From Pectinatus haikarae (lineage in GTDB: Bacteria > Bacillota > Negativicutes > Selenomonadales > Selenomonadaceae), in assembly GCF_015732185.1 (NCBI RefSeq), contig NZ_WIQM01000016.1, positions 186,001 through 250,000 on the forward strand: a stretch of 64,000 bases of DNA, given 5' to 3'. Made by a program: the position numbers and the translations under genes. The notes beneath the pieces are model-generated. The model did no database searches and was not told the origin of the DNA. It was given only the letters and a program-made list of their open reading frames with translations. This document shows, one piece after another, positions 32,879 to 42,603 of this stretch. How positions within the stretch are numbered: the first letter of the stretch is position 1; every line of letters begins with the position of its first letter.

Positions 32879-33352
32879 TCAAACGTTTTTATGTTCAAGC
32901 TCAAGCAAAAATTTTTTTACCTTTATATTGCGAGTATGCACCGGCAATATTCCCGCTTCATTAACAAGCCGATGACTGGGAATACATATATCTATGTGAT
33001 TTTTATTTTTGGCAGTTTCCACAGCTCGTATAGCTTTCGGCTTACCGACAGCAGCTGCCAGCTCTCCATAAGAGCAGGTATACCCATATGGGATTTGTAA
33101 AAGCGCCTCCCATATTTTTTTCTGAAAGGCAGTTCCATCTTGCCGCAAGGGCAATAAAAATCCTTTTCGGACACCGCTTAGATATTCTGTAATCTGCATA
33201 TAGGTTTCTCTGATCAGCAGTGTCTCTGTTTCAAGCGCCGGGGTAAAAGGTTTATGATAACTTATCCCTGTGATAAATGATTTTTCCTCTGTTATATATA
33301 TATTACCAATCTTTGTCTGATAAACAAATCTTTTTTTCAAGAAAAGATACAC
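32879..33352 (-). CDS. Ogt-like methyltransferase homologue with catalytic Cys replaced by Ser
   Basis: A 157-aa protein with the O6-methylguanine-DNA methyltransferase fold: an N-terminal domain, then FQKKIWEALLQIPYGYTCSY (helix-turn-helix), GELAAAVGKPKAIRAVETA (arginine finger region) and NKNHIDICIPSHRLV. In Ogt/Ada the last motif is PCHRV and its Cys accepts the alkyl group. Here the codon is AGT (Ser), one base from TGT. The usual following GYxGG region is also changed. The protein could not repair by alkyl transfer. It resembles alkyltransferase-like (ATL) proteins, which bind alkylated DNA and hand it to excision repair, though ATLs usually have Trp or Ala there. A sequencing error is possible. 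Confidence 0.75.
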   Translation of the reverse strand: MYLFLKKRFVYQTKIGNIYITEEKSFITGISYHKPFTPALETETLLIRETYMQITEYLSGVRKGFLLPLRQDGTAFQKKIWEALLQIPYGYTCSYGELAAAVGKPKAIRAVETAKNKNHIDICIPSHRLVNEAGILPVHTRNIKVKKFLLELEHKNV

Positions 33353-33388
33353 CTCTCTCCTGATAAGGCAGCATTTTCGCCGCGAAAT

Positions 33389-33733
33389 CTACAATGCTAA
33401 AAGTGTCTTCAGCTCATTCGCTATCTGCTTAAGCCCCCATGGCTGTGCCAGTAATACAGGAATGGCAGCCCGATACTGCTTCAGTGTAGCCATAAGGACA
33501 ACATCCGTATAATCTTTACTCAGATCGGCGCAATAGCGGGAAACGGCTGCATCCCCCCCCTTGCTGAGCATTGTCTGCTTCAGTATATTGGCCGCTTTCG
33601 TTTTTACCTTATATATTCTGACAACACGAAATACTGCTTTTTCTGCCATCATTGCAGTACCCTCTTTTGTACAATCAACATCTAAAAGGATTTTTTCCGC
33701 ATCTTTTTTATCATTGATTTTTATAATTTTCAT
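33389..33733 (-). CDS. Small protein resembling the N-terminal domain of long dihydropteroate synthases
   Basis: ATG 33733 (MKIIKINDKKDAEKIL) avoids overlap with the MBL gene that ends at 33741 and gives 114 aa; the frame extends to 33772. The sequence AVFRVVRIYKVKTKAANILK, QTMLSKGGDAAVSRYCADLS, DVVLMATLKQYRAAIPVL follows the extra N-terminal domain of FolP proteins of clostridia and Negativicutes, but no pterin-binding barrel follows. The role of that domain is unknown to me. The ribosome binding site is weak and the gap to the MBL stop is only 7 bp, so translation is probably coupled. Confidence 0.55.
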   Translation of the reverse strand: MKIIKINDKKDAEKILLDVDCTKEGTAMMAEKAVFRVVRIYKVKTKAANILKQTMLSKGGDAAVSRYCADLSKDYTDVVLMATLKQYRAAIPVLLAQPWGLKQIANELKTLLAL

Positions 33734-33740
33734 AAAATAT

Positions 33741-34361
33741 TCAGACAAAATACGGATTATTGATTTTTTCACTGCCTATGGTAGTGCTTGGGCCATGCCC
33801 CGGATAGACGATGACCGAGTCGTCCAGCGGCAGCAATTTTTCTTTGAGGTTCTCTATCAGCCCGGCAGTTGAACCGCCGGGAAAATCAGTTCTACCTATA
33901 GAACCGGCGAAAAGTGAATCACCGGAAAAAACAAATTTTTCATTTATAAGACAAATACCGCCTGGGCTGTGCCCCGGCGTATGAACCACTCTCAGTCTGC
34001 TGCTGCCGACTTTTATTATATCATCTTCATTCACAAAAAAATCTGCTTTTTTAGACAGTATATTCAATCCCCAGTATGCTGACAGATTCAACTTGGCATC
34101 GGTCAGCATAGGTGCATCCATTGGATGAATACCCAATTTGGCATCAAATTCATTGCAAATATCTGTATTAGCACCGATATGATCACTATGCCCATGCGTA
34201 TTTATTACATACTTGACATCACAGTCTTCTTCTCTTACCCATTCGATGATAAGCTTTGGCTGTGATCCCGGATCAACAATAATTCCCTCCTTTGTGCCTT
34301 CATCAATAGCAAGATAACAGTTTTCTTCAAATGAACCATTCGTAAAAATTTTTACTTTCAT
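33741..34361 (-). CDS. MBL-fold hydrolase, YcbL/glyoxalase II-like
   Basis: A 206-aa metallo-beta-lactamase-fold protein. The metal-binding motif is NTHGHSDHIGA (HxHxDH, residues about 54-63); further ligands are VVHTPGHSPGG (His), FSGDSLFAGSIGRTDFPGG (Asp) and YPGHGPSTT (His). This is the short glyoxalase II-like type found next to rsh in many Firmicutes, without the C-terminal helical substrate domain of true GloB. It probably hydrolyses a thioester, but the substrate is unknown. It begins 4 bp after the rsh stop, in the same operon. Confidence 0.82.
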   Translation of the reverse strand: MKVKIFTNGSFEENCYLAIDEGTKEGIIVDPGSQPKLIIEWVREEDCDVKYVINTHGHSDHIGANTDICNEFDAKLGIHPMDAPMLTDAKLNLSAYWGLNILSKKADFFVNEDDIIKVGSSRLRVVHTPGHSPGGICLINEKFVFSGDSLFAGSIGRTDFPGGSTAGLIENLKEKLLPLDDSVIVYPGHGPSTTIGSEKINNPYFV

Positions 34362-34365
34362 CTTC

Positions 34366-36594
34366 TTAATCCTCTTTTATCTCCTTTACGCCCCCCAAAG
34401 AGCGCGCTACCCTGAATACGTCTTTATTATGCCGAAACTTACTCATTATTACTTCAGCCTGAGCCATGCTGCGTACTTCCAAACTCATTGATATATTTGA
34501 TGTCTTATTTTTTCTGTTCGGCCGCGCGGCTACAGAATGGATATTTATCTTCGATTCGGAAGGTATTGCCAGCAGCGCTGTAAGAACCCCCGGATGATCA
34601 TTGCAAATAATATCTATCGTTACGGTATATGTCTTATCAAGGCCCACATCCCAGCTTACATCGACAACACGTGAAAGATCATTATCAGCATTTAATACAT
34701 TGGGGCAATCCGCACGATGGATAGATACCCCGCGGCCTCTTGTTATATAACCGATTATAGAATCACCTGGTATCGGATTGCAACATCGCGACAAATGCAC
34801 AAGAAAGCCGCTCTCACCATCAACGAGAATCCCGTGACTGCCTTTTTTCTTTTCACCCTGTGGTTTTATTTTTTCCAGCATCTGCGATATATCGGACGGT
34901 GTAACTTCTTTCAGATCCTTTTTGTAAAGCTCGATGAGGCGGGAGATGACTCCGTTTACGGTAATACCACCGTACCCAAGTGATGCCAAAAGATCATTGG
35001 CATTTTGAATATTCATTTTCTGCGCAACTATATCAAGCCGGTTTTCCTTGAGCATTTTTTTTGAATCATAGCCGAGATGCTTAATTTCTTTTTCGATGAG
35101 AGCCATGCCAGAGTCAATATTTTCTTCACGTTTCTGCCGCTTGAACCATTGGCGTATTTTAGTGCGCGTTTCAGATGAAGCCACTATATTAAGCCAATCA
35201 GGACTTGGCCCGTTATTTTGAGAATTACTGAGTATTGATACTATATCACCATTATGAAGTTTATATTCAAGAGGTACGATTTTACCGTTTATCGTTGCCC
35301 CTACACAATGATTGCCAATATCAGTATGTATACGATATGCAAAATCAATAGGATTTGAACCTTTTGGCAGACCGATGACATCGCCCTGCGGTGTAAAAAC
35401 AAAAACCTCATCAGAGAATATGTCGACCTTAAGCGCCTCAACATATTCATCAGGATCACTCAATTCCGTCTGCAGCGAAATAAGCTGACGCAGCCATGAT
35501 AATTTTTGATCATAAGCATTGCTGGCATCTATGCTTTTCCCTGATTCCTTATATTTCCAATGTGCGGCAATGCCGTATTCAGAAATCTGATGCATCTGAA
35601 ACGTTCGTATCTGTATTTCCAATGGATAACCATTTGCCGCGATTACTGTGGTATGGAGCGATTGGTACCCGTTGCTTTTGGGCATTGCTATATAATCCTT
35701 AAATCTGCCGGGGATAGGCTTCCATATATTGTGAATTATCCCCAAAACTGTATAACATTCCTGTACAGTTGAAACCAATACCCGCACAGCTGACAGATCA
35801 TATATTTCACTTATATCTTTATTGTCCCGCTTCATTTTCCGCCATATGCTGTAAAAATGTTTGGCACGGCCTTGTATCTCAGCATCTATATTTGCTTTTT
35901 TTATTTCTTCGGACATCTCTTCCACAGAATCATCTATAAATTTCTGACGTTCCTGCCGTTTTTGTTTGACCTTTTCAACAAGATCATAATATTCTTCAGG
36001 ATAGAGATATAAAAAGCACAGATCTTCCAGTTCCCATTTTATATTGGAAATCCCCAGACGATTGGCCAAAGGAGCATAGATTTCCAGAGTTTCTCTGGCT
36101 ATCCTCTTTTGCTTTTCTTCCGGTACGTATTTTAGCGTGCGCATATTATGAAGCCTGTCAGCCAATTTTATCATTATGACACGTATATCCTTAGCCATAG
36201 CTAAAAACATCTTGCGATAACTTTCAGACTGCTGTACTTCCTTCGATTTAAAATGAATCTTATTTAATTTGGTAACACCGTCAATTAAAAGAGCAACCTC
36301 TTCGCCAAATTTATTTTTCATTTCTTCCAGCGTAAAGGTCGTATCTTCCACTACATCATGTAAAATAGCCGCAGCTATAGTGACTTCATCTATATGCATT
36401 TGTGTGAGTATAGCAGCCACATGCAGAGGATGAATAATATAATGTTCTCCCGAAGCTCTTTTCTGGTCAAAATGCGCTGCATATGCCAGATCATAAGCTT
36501 CCTGTATTATGTTGATATCAGCGCTCGGCTGGTATTCCTTTACAGCAGTTTTTATATCCTCTATTGTTATTTCGACGGCGTTGTCATCAATCAT
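34366..36594 (-). CDS. rsh: Bifunctional (p)ppGpp synthetase/hydrolase, RelA/SpoT family
   Basis: ATG 36594 (MIDDNAVEITIEDIK) follows GAGGG with 8 nt; an ATG 15 bp upstream would contain that site. The 742-aa protein has all Rsh domains: the HD hydrolase (HPLHVAAIL, AAILHDVVEDTTFT, IMIKLADRLHNMRTLKYV); the synthetase (IYDLSAVRVLV, GRFKDYIAMPKSNGYQSLHT, LEIQIRTFQMHQISEYGIAAH); TGS (VFVFTPQGDVIGLPKGSNPI); a region with RCCNPIPGD; and a C-terminal ACT domain. The HD motif is intact, so it should both make and degrade (p)ppGpp in the stringent response. The upstream gene cstA is divergent. MBL and folP-like genes follow in the same direction. Confidence 0.93.
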   Translation of the reverse strand: MIDDNAVEITIEDIKTAVKEYQPSADINIIQEAYDLAYAAHFDQKRASGEHYIIHPLHVAAILTQMHIDEVTIAAAILHDVVEDTTFTLEEMKNKFGEEVALLIDGVTKLNKIHFKSKEVQQSESYRKMFLAMAKDIRVIMIKLADRLHNMRTLKYVPEEKQKRIARETLEIYAPLANRLGISNIKWELEDLCFLYLYPEEYYDLVEKVKQKRQERQKFIDDSVEEMSEEIKKANIDAEIQGRAKHFYSIWRKMKRDNKDISEIYDLSAVRVLVSTVQECYTVLGIIHNIWKPIPGRFKDYIAMPKSNGYQSLHTTVIAANGYPLEIQIRTFQMHQISEYGIAAHWKYKESGKSIDASNAYDQKLSWLRQLISLQTELSDPDEYVEALKVDIFSDEVFVFTPQGDVIGLPKGSNPIDFAYRIHTDIGNHCVGATINGKIVPLEYKLHNGDIVSILSNSQNNGPSPDWLNIVASSETRTKIRQWFKRQKREENIDSGMALIEKEIKHLGYDSKKMLKENRLDIVAQKMNIQNANDLLASLGYGGITVNGVISRLIELYKKDLKEVTPSDISQMLEKIKPQGEKKKGSHGILVDGESGFLVHLSRCCNPIPGDSIIGYITRGRGVSIHRADCPNVLNADNDLSRVVDVSWDVGLDKTYTVTIDIICNDHPGVLTALLAIPSESKINIHSVAARPNRKNKTSNISMSLEVRSMAQAEVIMSKFRHNKDVFRVARSLGGVKEIKED

Positions 36595-36845
36595 AATAAT
36601 TACCCTCATTCATTTAAATCGCCCAACGGAAACATATTTACATTTCAACTGAACTTTTGTTATTGATTGTATCATATTAATACATTTCATAGCAATAGAT
36701 TAAACATCGACATCATCCCCGGATTCATACCCGATCTGCGGCCGCAGCGTTTTTTTGATCTTATGAATCCCGGTAAACTGTTTTTATCTGTACCTTATAT
36801 AATAAAGATATACACCGTTTATATATACAACTTAACAAATAAAGT

Positions 36846-36874
36846 TTGACTAAAAATATTAAAAATGTTATATT
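36846..36874 (+). promoter_or_regulatory. Sigma-A promoter of cstA
   Basis: TTGACT (36846-36851), 17-nt spacer, TATATT (36869-36874) on the plus strand, 107 bp before the cstA start. The rest of the 386-bp gap between rsh and cstA holds no gene. The long leader after the promoter (about 100 nt) could carry post-transcriptional control, but I see no known riboswitch in it. Confidence 0.65.
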
Positions 36875-36980
36875 AACATTCATATATTATCATAAGAATT
36901 ATTTAGGAAGATTTATTGCCTTACTGAACGTTTCAGAGCGGTCAGTGATTCTTTAAATCACATGAAAGGAGTCAATATAT

Positions 36981-38678
36981 GTGAATGGCATAACAATGCT
37001 CGGTCTTGCAATTATTATCTTCATAATCGGCTATTTTACCTATGGACGATGGCTGGCAAAAAGCTGGGGAATAGATTCAAACGCACAAACACCTGCATAT
37101 AAGTACGAAGATGGTCAGGATTATACCCCCGCCTCCAAGTTTATGGTTTTTTCTCATCAATTTTCCTCCGTCGCAGGAGCAGGTCCTGTTACAGGTCCCA
37201 TTATAGCCGCAATGTTTGGCTGGCTGCCCGCTTTTTTATGGATCGTTCTGGGCGGTCTTTTTTTTGGCGGAGTACAGGATTTTGTATCTCTTTATGCTTC
37301 GGTAAAGAATGAGGGAAAATCAATGGGCGTGCTCATTGAACAGTATATCGGTAAAACCGGGAAAAAATTATTCCTATTCTTTTGCTGGCTTTTTACTTTG
37401 CTTGTTATAGCAGCTTTTGCTGATATAGTAGCTACTACTTTCAACGGTTTTGCCAAAGATGGCAGCCGGTCACTGCCGGGAGCGGCTGCCGCATCAATCT
37501 CCATGATATATATCGCCGGTTCTTTGCTTTTCGGTATCTTCGTAAAAAAACTTAAGCCTTCCGAGAGCATCCGCTTTATCGCCGCCATTATTCTCATGGT
37601 GCTCATGATATCTGCCGGCATCGCTTTTCCTATGTATTTTACACGTGATATTTGGATCATAATTGCATTGGGATATTCGTTCATAGCTTCTGTTCTTCCT
37701 ATGTGGCTTCTGATGCAGCCTCGCGATTATTTAAGCACTTTCTTATTGATCGGTATGATCATAAGCGCTGTCGCAGGTATAATCATAGCCAATCCAACGA
37801 TAAATATGCCCGCCTTTGTTGGTTTTGAAGTCAAGGGGCAAGGTCTTTTCCCCATATTATTCATAACGATAGCCTGCGGAGCTGTTTCAGGCTTCCACAG
37901 TCTCGTTTCTTCAGGCACATCATCAAAAACTGTATCTAATGAAAAAGATATGCTCTTTATAGGTTATGGCTCAATGCTTGTGGAATGTGTTCTGGGAGTT
38001 GCCGCTCTTGTGATCGTCTGCGCAGCAGCTACTAACGGACAAATGCCTGAAGGTACACCGTTTCAAATATTTTCCGGCGCTGTAGCAGGTTTTTTGAGCA
38101 TGTTCGGCCTGCCTGAAGTATATTCTGTATGTGTGATAACGATGTGCGTATCAGCGTTAGCCTTTACTACGCTTGACACTGTGGTGCGGGTCGGCCGTCT
38201 TTCTCTTCAGGAACTTTGCAGCGGCGATTCTCCTGAAACAATGAATCCCATTCAAAAAATATGCGTAAATAAATACGCTTCAACATTGATAACAATAGGT
38301 ATCGGCTATATGCTCTGCCGGATAGGTTATATGAATATATGGCCTTTATTCGGTTCGGCAAATCAACTTTTAAGCGCTCTTGTATTAATTTGCATGGCAG
38401 TATTTCTGCGCATGACCAATCGCAAAGGCTGGATGCTCTATATCCCCACAGTGATAATGTTTCTGGTCACACTTACTGCACTGTCACAGGCAGTTTACCG
38501 CATCATCAGTAAATTGATAACCGGCAGCGGTTTTATATTCATGATCGATGGACTGCAGTTTATTATAGCTGTGGCACTGATGGTTTTGGCTGTTTCAGTT
38601 GCAAGCCATTGCGGCAGGGAATTATTGCATGCCAAAAAAAATATATCTCCAGGCAATAGTCTGCTTGAAGACAAATAA
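36981..38678 (+). CDS. cstA: CstA-family carbon starvation transporter (peptide/pyruvate)
   Basis: A GTG start at 36981 follows AAGGAG with a 9-nt spacer; an overlapping ATG runs straight into a stop. The 565-aa protein is strongly hydrophobic with about 15 membrane segments. Family motifs: the N-terminal GYFTYGRWLAKSWGID, FSHQFSSVAGAGPVTGPIIA, LGGLFFGGVQDF, FHSLVSSGTSSKTVSNE and LDTVVRVGRLSLQEL. It is shorter than E. coli CstA (about 700 aa), as is common in Firmicutes. CstA/BtsT proteins import peptides or pyruvate under nutrient limitation. It is transcribed away from rsh and ends at a shared terminator with dnaJ. Confidence 0.88.
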   Translation: MNGITMLGLAIIIFIIGYFTYGRWLAKSWGIDSNAQTPAYKYEDGQDYTPASKFMVFSHQFSSVAGAGPVTGPIIAAMFGWLPAFLWIVLGGLFFGGVQDFVSLYASVKNEGKSMGVLIEQYIGKTGKKLFLFFCWLFTLLVIAAFADIVATTFNGFAKDGSRSLPGAAAASISMIYIAGSLLFGIFVKKLKPSESIRFIAAIILMVLMISAGIAFPMYFTRDIWIIIALGYSFIASVLPMWLLMQPRDYLSTFLLIGMIISAVAGIIIANPTINMPAFVGFEVKGQGLFPILFITIACGAVSGFHSLVSSGTSSKTVSNEKDMLFIGYGSMLVECVLGVAALVIVCAAATNGQMPEGTPFQIFSGAVAGFLSMFGLPEVYSVCVITMCVSALAFTTLDTVVRVGRLSLQELCSGDSPETMNPIQKICVNKYASTLITIGIGYMLCRIGYMNIWPLFGSANQLLSALVLICMAVFLRMTNRKGWMLYIPTVIMFLVTLTALSQAVYRIISKLITGSGFIFMIDGLQFIIAVALMVLAVSVASHCGRELLHAKKNISPGNSLLEDK

Positions 38679-38747
38679 TTGATGTTTTCTTCAATGTAAA
38701 ATCTGCATTTTATCTTACTAATACAGAGATTTCATTCAAATAAAAAC

Positions 38748-38772
38748 GGAGCCTATTCGGCTCCATTTTTTT
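38748..38772. terminator. Bidirectional terminator between cstA and dnaJ
   Basis: GGAGCC (38748-38753) pairs with GGCTCC (38759-38764), followed by ATTTTTTT on the plus strand and preceded by AAAAA, which reads as T-run on the minus strand. It serves the convergent cstA (+) and dnaJ (-). It overlaps the dnaJ stop codon by 2 bases. Confidence 0.8.
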
Positions 38773-39919
38773 ATTTGAAAAATTGCTTGATCTTATCTTG
38801 CCAGCTTTTTTGTTCAGGATTTACATTTTCGTTTTTTTCATCGGCAAATTCACGCAAAAGCTCTTTTTGTCTTGAGGTAAGTTTCTGCGGTGTCAGCACT
38901 TTCACTTTCACATGCTGATCGCCGCGTCCATTGCCGCGAAGATAGGCAATCCCCTTTCCCTTCATTCGCAGGATAGTACCGGACTGTATACCTGCCGGAA
39001 CTGATATTTCCACTTTTCCATCCAGTGTAGGCACTTCTATCTTATCACCCAGCGATGCTTGTACGAAAGAAACAGGAACTTCACAAATGACATCATTCCC
39101 ATTGCGATGAAAAATTTTGTGCGGTCTTACCGTAATATAAACATATAAATCGCCCGGACTGCCGCCTCTGTCACCTGCTTCGCCGCCTCCGGACACACGA
39201 ATGCGCGAATTATCGTCTACCCCCGCCGGAATTTTCACATTTATCTTGCGGCGTATACGGGTATGCCCTTCACCACGGCAATCTGGACAGGGTTTCTTCA
39301 CTATTTTACCTGTTCCGCCGCATCTATCGCAAGTACGTGCGTTCACCATACGCCCAAACGGCGTATTATGAACTTCCTGTACCTGACCTGTTCCATGACA
39401 TTTAGGACATTCCTCAGGCTGTGTTCCGGGAGCAGCTCCGCTGCCATGACAGGTTTTACATTCTTCCGTGCGCGGGATCGTAAGTTCTGCTTCTTTACCA
39501 AAAGCAGCTTCCTCAAAATCGATTTCCAAATTATAGCGCAGGTCATCACCTCGCTGAGGGCCCTGGCGCCTGCCGCCTGATCTGCCGCCGCCACCAAAGA
39601 AAGCATCAAAAATGTCACCAAAATCAGATGAGCCGTCACCGAAACCGCCGAATCCTCCAAAACCACCGGCTCCACCGCCTCCGCCGCCTTCAAATGCCGC
39701 ATGTCCAAATTGATCATATTGCGCACGCTTTTGTGAATCCGACAGCACTTCATAGGCTTCATTAGCTTCTTTAAATTTTTCTTCGGCCTCTTTGGCATTA
39801 TCTTTATTAAGGTCAGGATGGTATTTGCGGGCCATTTTTCTAAATGCTTTTTTTATATCAGCCTCGGTAGCATCTTTAGAAACACCGAGGACCTCGTAAT
39901 AATCTCTTTTTTCGCTCAC
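38771..39919 (-). CDS. dnaJ: Chaperone DnaJ (Hsp40)
   Basis: I chose GTG 39919 ([13 protein letters not shown]), 5 nt after AAGGTGG; another GTG three codons upstream is possible. The 382-aa type I Hsp40 has the J domain with HPD motif ([11 protein letters not shown]), a Gly/Phe-rich linker, four CxxCxGxG zinc repeats ([36 protein letters not shown]), and substrate-binding C-terminal domains. It stimulates DnaK ATPase and delivers unfolded clients. It is the last gene of hrcA-grpE-dnaK-dnaJ, 87 bp after dnaK across a hairpin that may lower its expression. Confidence 0.96.
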   Translation of the reverse strand: MSEKRDYYEVLGVSKDATEADIKKAFRKMARKYHPDLNKDNAKEAEEKFKEANEAYEVLSDSQKRAQYDQFGHAAFEGGGGGGAGGFGGFGGFGDGSSDFGDIFDAFFGGGGRSGGRRQGPQRGDDLRYNLEIDFEEAAFGKEAELTIPRTEECKTCHGSGAAPGTQPEECPKCHGTGQVQEVHNTPFGRMVNARTCDRCGGTGKIVKKPCPDCRGEGHTRIRRKINVKIPAGVDDNSRIRVSGGGEAGDRGGSPGDLYVYITVRPHKIFHRNGNDVICEVPVSFVQASLGDKIEVPTLDGKVEISVPAGIQSGTILRMKGKGIAYLRGNGRGDQHVKVKVLTPQKLTSRQKELLREFADEKNENVNPEQKSWQDKIKQFFK

Positions 39920-39945
39920 TTTATCCACCTTGATATACAGATTAA

Positions 39946-39979
39946 CCTGATGACTTTTATGTGAATCAAAGTCATCAGG
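39946..39979 (-). other. Hairpin between dnaK and dnaJ
   Basis: CCTGATGACTTT (39946-39957) is perfectly complementary to AAAGTCATCAGG (39968-39979), a 12-bp stem with a 10-nt loop. No T-run follows on the minus strand, so it is not a full terminator. It is more likely a partial attenuator or RNase barrier that sets the dnaK to dnaJ ratio. Confidence 0.55.
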
Positions 39980-40006
39980 CCATCATCCTATTTTAAATGC
40001 ATTTAA

Positions 40007-41857
40007 TTATTTTTTATCATCGTCTACTACTTTATAATCCGCATCCACTACATCGTCACCGTCTTTTTTGGCAGCATCTCCCGCAGCTTGCTGCGCATCA
40101 GGACCGGCTGGTTGGCCTTGAGCCTGGGCCTGTTGATAAGCAGCTGCACTCATTTCATAAAGAGGCTTCTGCAGTTCTTCTGTCGCTTTCTTTATAGCTT
40201 CTATATCCGTGCCTTTAAGTGCTTCTTTTACTTTATCGGAAGCCGCCTGTATTTTTTCCACAGCTGCTTTATCAGCTTTATCACCAAGATCCTTTATCGC
40301 TTTTTCTGCCTGATAAACCATACTGTCAGCTGTGTTTCTTGTATCTATTTCTTCCTTGCGTTTTTTATCTTCAGCTGAGTGAGCTTCAGCTTCTTTTACC
40401 ATACGGTCAATATCATCCTTGCTCATACCGCTGTCAGACTGAATAGTGATTTTCTGTTCTTTACCCGTGCCAAGATCTTTCGCTGATACATTAACTATAC
40501 CATTAGCATCAATGCTGAACGTGACTTCAATGCGTGGAACGCCTCTGGGTGCAGGTGGAATATCGGCCAATTCAAACCGCCCAAGAGTCTTGTTGCCTTC
40601 CGCCATATCACGTTCTCCCTGCAGAACATGGATATCAACAGAAGGTTGATTATCCGCTGCGGTTGAAAAGACCTGACTTTTTGAAGTAGGAATTGTCGTG
40701 TTTCTTTCAATAATTTTTGTACATACACCGCCCAATGTTTCAATTCCAAGAGACAGCGGCGTTACGTCAAGCAGCAGAACATCTTTTACATCGCCGGCAA
40801 GAATACCACCCTGAACGGCGGCACCTATAGAAACACATTCATCCGGATTTACTCCGCGGCTCGGTTCTTTGCCAATTTCTTTTTTAATAACATCCTGAAC
40901 AGCCGGTATACGTGTCGACCCGCCGACAAGGATAATTTTATCTATATCATTTACTGTAAGACCTGCATCAGCCATAGCTTTTTTTGTGGGTTCGATGGTC
41001 GCGGCAACGAGATCAGCCGTTATTTCATCAAATTTCGCACGTGTCAGTGTAAGATCGAGATGTTTCGGACCGCTTGCATCAGCTGTAATAAACGGCAGGT
41101 TTATATTTGTTGAAGTCATATTTGAAAGCTCTATTTTAGCTTTTTCTGCTGCTTCGATCAAACGCTGAGCGCTCATTTTATCCTTAGAAAGATCAATACC
41201 GTTGGTTTTTTTGAATTCATCTACCAGCCAGTCCATAACTCGTTTGTCAAAATCATCGCCGCCTAAACGAGTATTACCATTAGTTGCTTTTACTTCGAAT
41301 ACCCCATCGCCAAGTTCCAGGATGGAAACATCAAAAGTACCGCCGCCAAGGTCAAATACAAGAATAGTTTCATCTTTATCTTTGTCAAGGCCATACGCCA
41401 AAGATGCGGCTGTAGGTTCATTAATTATGCGCAAAACTTCAAGTCCTGCTATTTTACCGGCATCCTTAGTAGCCTGACGCTGACTGTCATTGAAATATGC
41501 CGGTACTGTGATAACTGCCTGACTCACAGTTTCACCAAGATATGCCTCAGCATCAGCTTTAAGTTTCTGCAGAATCATTGCAGATATTTCAGGAGGTGTA
41601 TAGTCCTTTCCATTAACTGTGACTTTATAGTTTTCACCCATATGACGTTTTATTGAAGCGATCGTACCATCTGGATTGGATACAGCCTGTCTTTTAGCCA
41701 ATTGACCGACAAGACGTTCTCCGTCCTTTGTAAAACCTACTACGGAAGGAGTTATACGGCTGCCTTCCGGATTTGTAATAACAGTCGGTTCTCCGCCTTC
41801 CATAACAGAAACTACAGAATTAGTTGTACCTAAATCGATACCAATTATTTTTGACAT
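40007..41857 (-). CDS. dnaK: Chaperone DnaK (Hsp70)
   Basis: A 616-aa Hsp70 with ATG 41857 after AGGAGG. The nucleotide-binding domain shows [39 protein letters not shown] and [17 protein letters not shown]. The substrate-binding domain and lid end in an Ala/Gln/Gly-rich tail and the acidic [14 protein letters not shown] that binds co-chaperones. It lacks the 24-residue insertion of proteobacterial DnaK, as normal for Firmicutes. It is controlled with the operon by HrcA/CIRCE. Confidence 0.97.
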   Translation of the reverse strand: MSKIIGIDLGTTNSVVSVMEGGEPTVITNPEGSRITPSVVGFTKDGERLVGQLAKRQAVSNPDGTIASIKRHMGENYKVTVNGKDYTPPEISAMILQKLKADAEAYLGETVSQAVITVPAYFNDSQRQATKDAGKIAGLEVLRIINEPTAASLAYGLDKDKDETILVFDLGGGTFDVSILELGDGVFEVKATNGNTRLGGDDFDKRVMDWLVDEFKKTNGIDLSKDKMSAQRLIEAAEKAKIELSNMTSTNINLPFITADASGPKHLDLTLTRAKFDEITADLVAATIEPTKKAMADAGLTVNDIDKIILVGGSTRIPAVQDVIKKEIGKEPSRGVNPDECVSIGAAVQGGILAGDVKDVLLLDVTPLSLGIETLGGVCTKIIERNTTIPTSKSQVFSTAADNQPSVDIHVLQGERDMAEGNKTLGRFELADIPPAPRGVPRIEVTFSIDANGIVNVSAKDLGTGKEQKITIQSDSGMSKDDIDRMVKEAEAHSAEDKKRKEEIDTRNTADSMVYQAEKAIKDLGDKADKAAVEKIQAASDKVKEALKGTDIEAIKKATEELQKPLYEMSAAAYQQAQAQGQPAGPDAQQAAGDAAKKDGDDVVDADYKVVDDDKK

Positions 41858-41980
41858 TATAAAATTCCTCCTATATCTTTATGTACTAAATTATAGTGAT
41901 TATCTTTTTTTGTTTCCCTGCAAGGCCAAGCTTTTATGCTTTCTGCTCCTCTTAGGGAAAAATACGCTGTACTTGTACTG

Positions 41981-42589
41981 TTAATTAGAAACTACTGTGA
42001 CCATAGCCGGACGCACTACACGGCCATGAACCGTATATCCCTTTTGCAGTTCCTGCTCGATACTGTCATCTTCTTTGTCAGCATCCTCTACACGCATCAC
42101 CGCCTGATGAAAATTGGGATCAAATTTTTCACCGGATGTTTTTATTACCTCAAGACCATTCTTTGTAAGGACTTCCTGAAATTGATTAAGAACCATCTTC
42201 ACGCCTTCCAGAATAGCCGCACCATCATCAGTCTTAGCAGTCACTGCCCGTTCAAGATTATCCAGCACAGGAAGCATATCTTTTACAAAGCCCTGCAGGA
42301 TCACCTCGGAAATTTCCGATTTCTCTTGATTGCTGCGCCGGCGGAAATTAACAAAGTCGGCCTGCAGACGTTTAAAACGATCCTCTGCTTCCGCTAAAGC
42401 TTTTTCCCCGTCTGCAATTTGCTGCGCAGCCGAATCGGCATCGTTATCTTCACTGCCCGTGTTATCTTCTGCATCAGCAGCCTGCGTCTGTATATCCTGT
42501 TCCTCACTGATTTCCCTTTGCATTTCTTCCAGTTTTTCGCTGTCCTTCTTTTTCATTTCATCTTTTATATATGACATGTTTGGCCCCAT
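41981..42589 (-). CDS. grpE: Nucleotide exchange factor GrpE
   Basis: A 202-aa GrpE. The N-terminal 70 residues are acidic and Lys/Glu/Gln-rich (disordered). The coiled coil and head follow: RFKRLQADFVNFRRRSNQEK, DMLPVLDNLERAV, GVKMVLNQFQEVLTKNGLEV, FDPNFHQAVMRVEDAD and GYTVHGRVVRPAMVTV. It releases ADP from DnaK. The start is uncertain: ATG 42589 has no spaced site, while ATG 42577 has a weak GGGG before it. It follows hrcA by 14 bp; the 123-bp gap to dnaK shows no terminator. Confidence 0.95.
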   Translation of the reverse strand: MGPNMSYIKDEMKKKDSEKLEEMQREISEEQDIQTQAADAEDNTGSEDNDADSAAQQIADGEKALAEAEDRFKRLQADFVNFRRRSNQEKSEISEVILQGFVKDMLPVLDNLERAVTAKTDDGAAILEGVKMVLNQFQEVLTKNGLEVIKTSGEKFDPNFHQAVMRVEDADKEDDSIEQELQKGYTVHGRVVRPAMVTVVSN

Positions 42590-42603
42590 CTCTTTTTTAT
42601 ATT

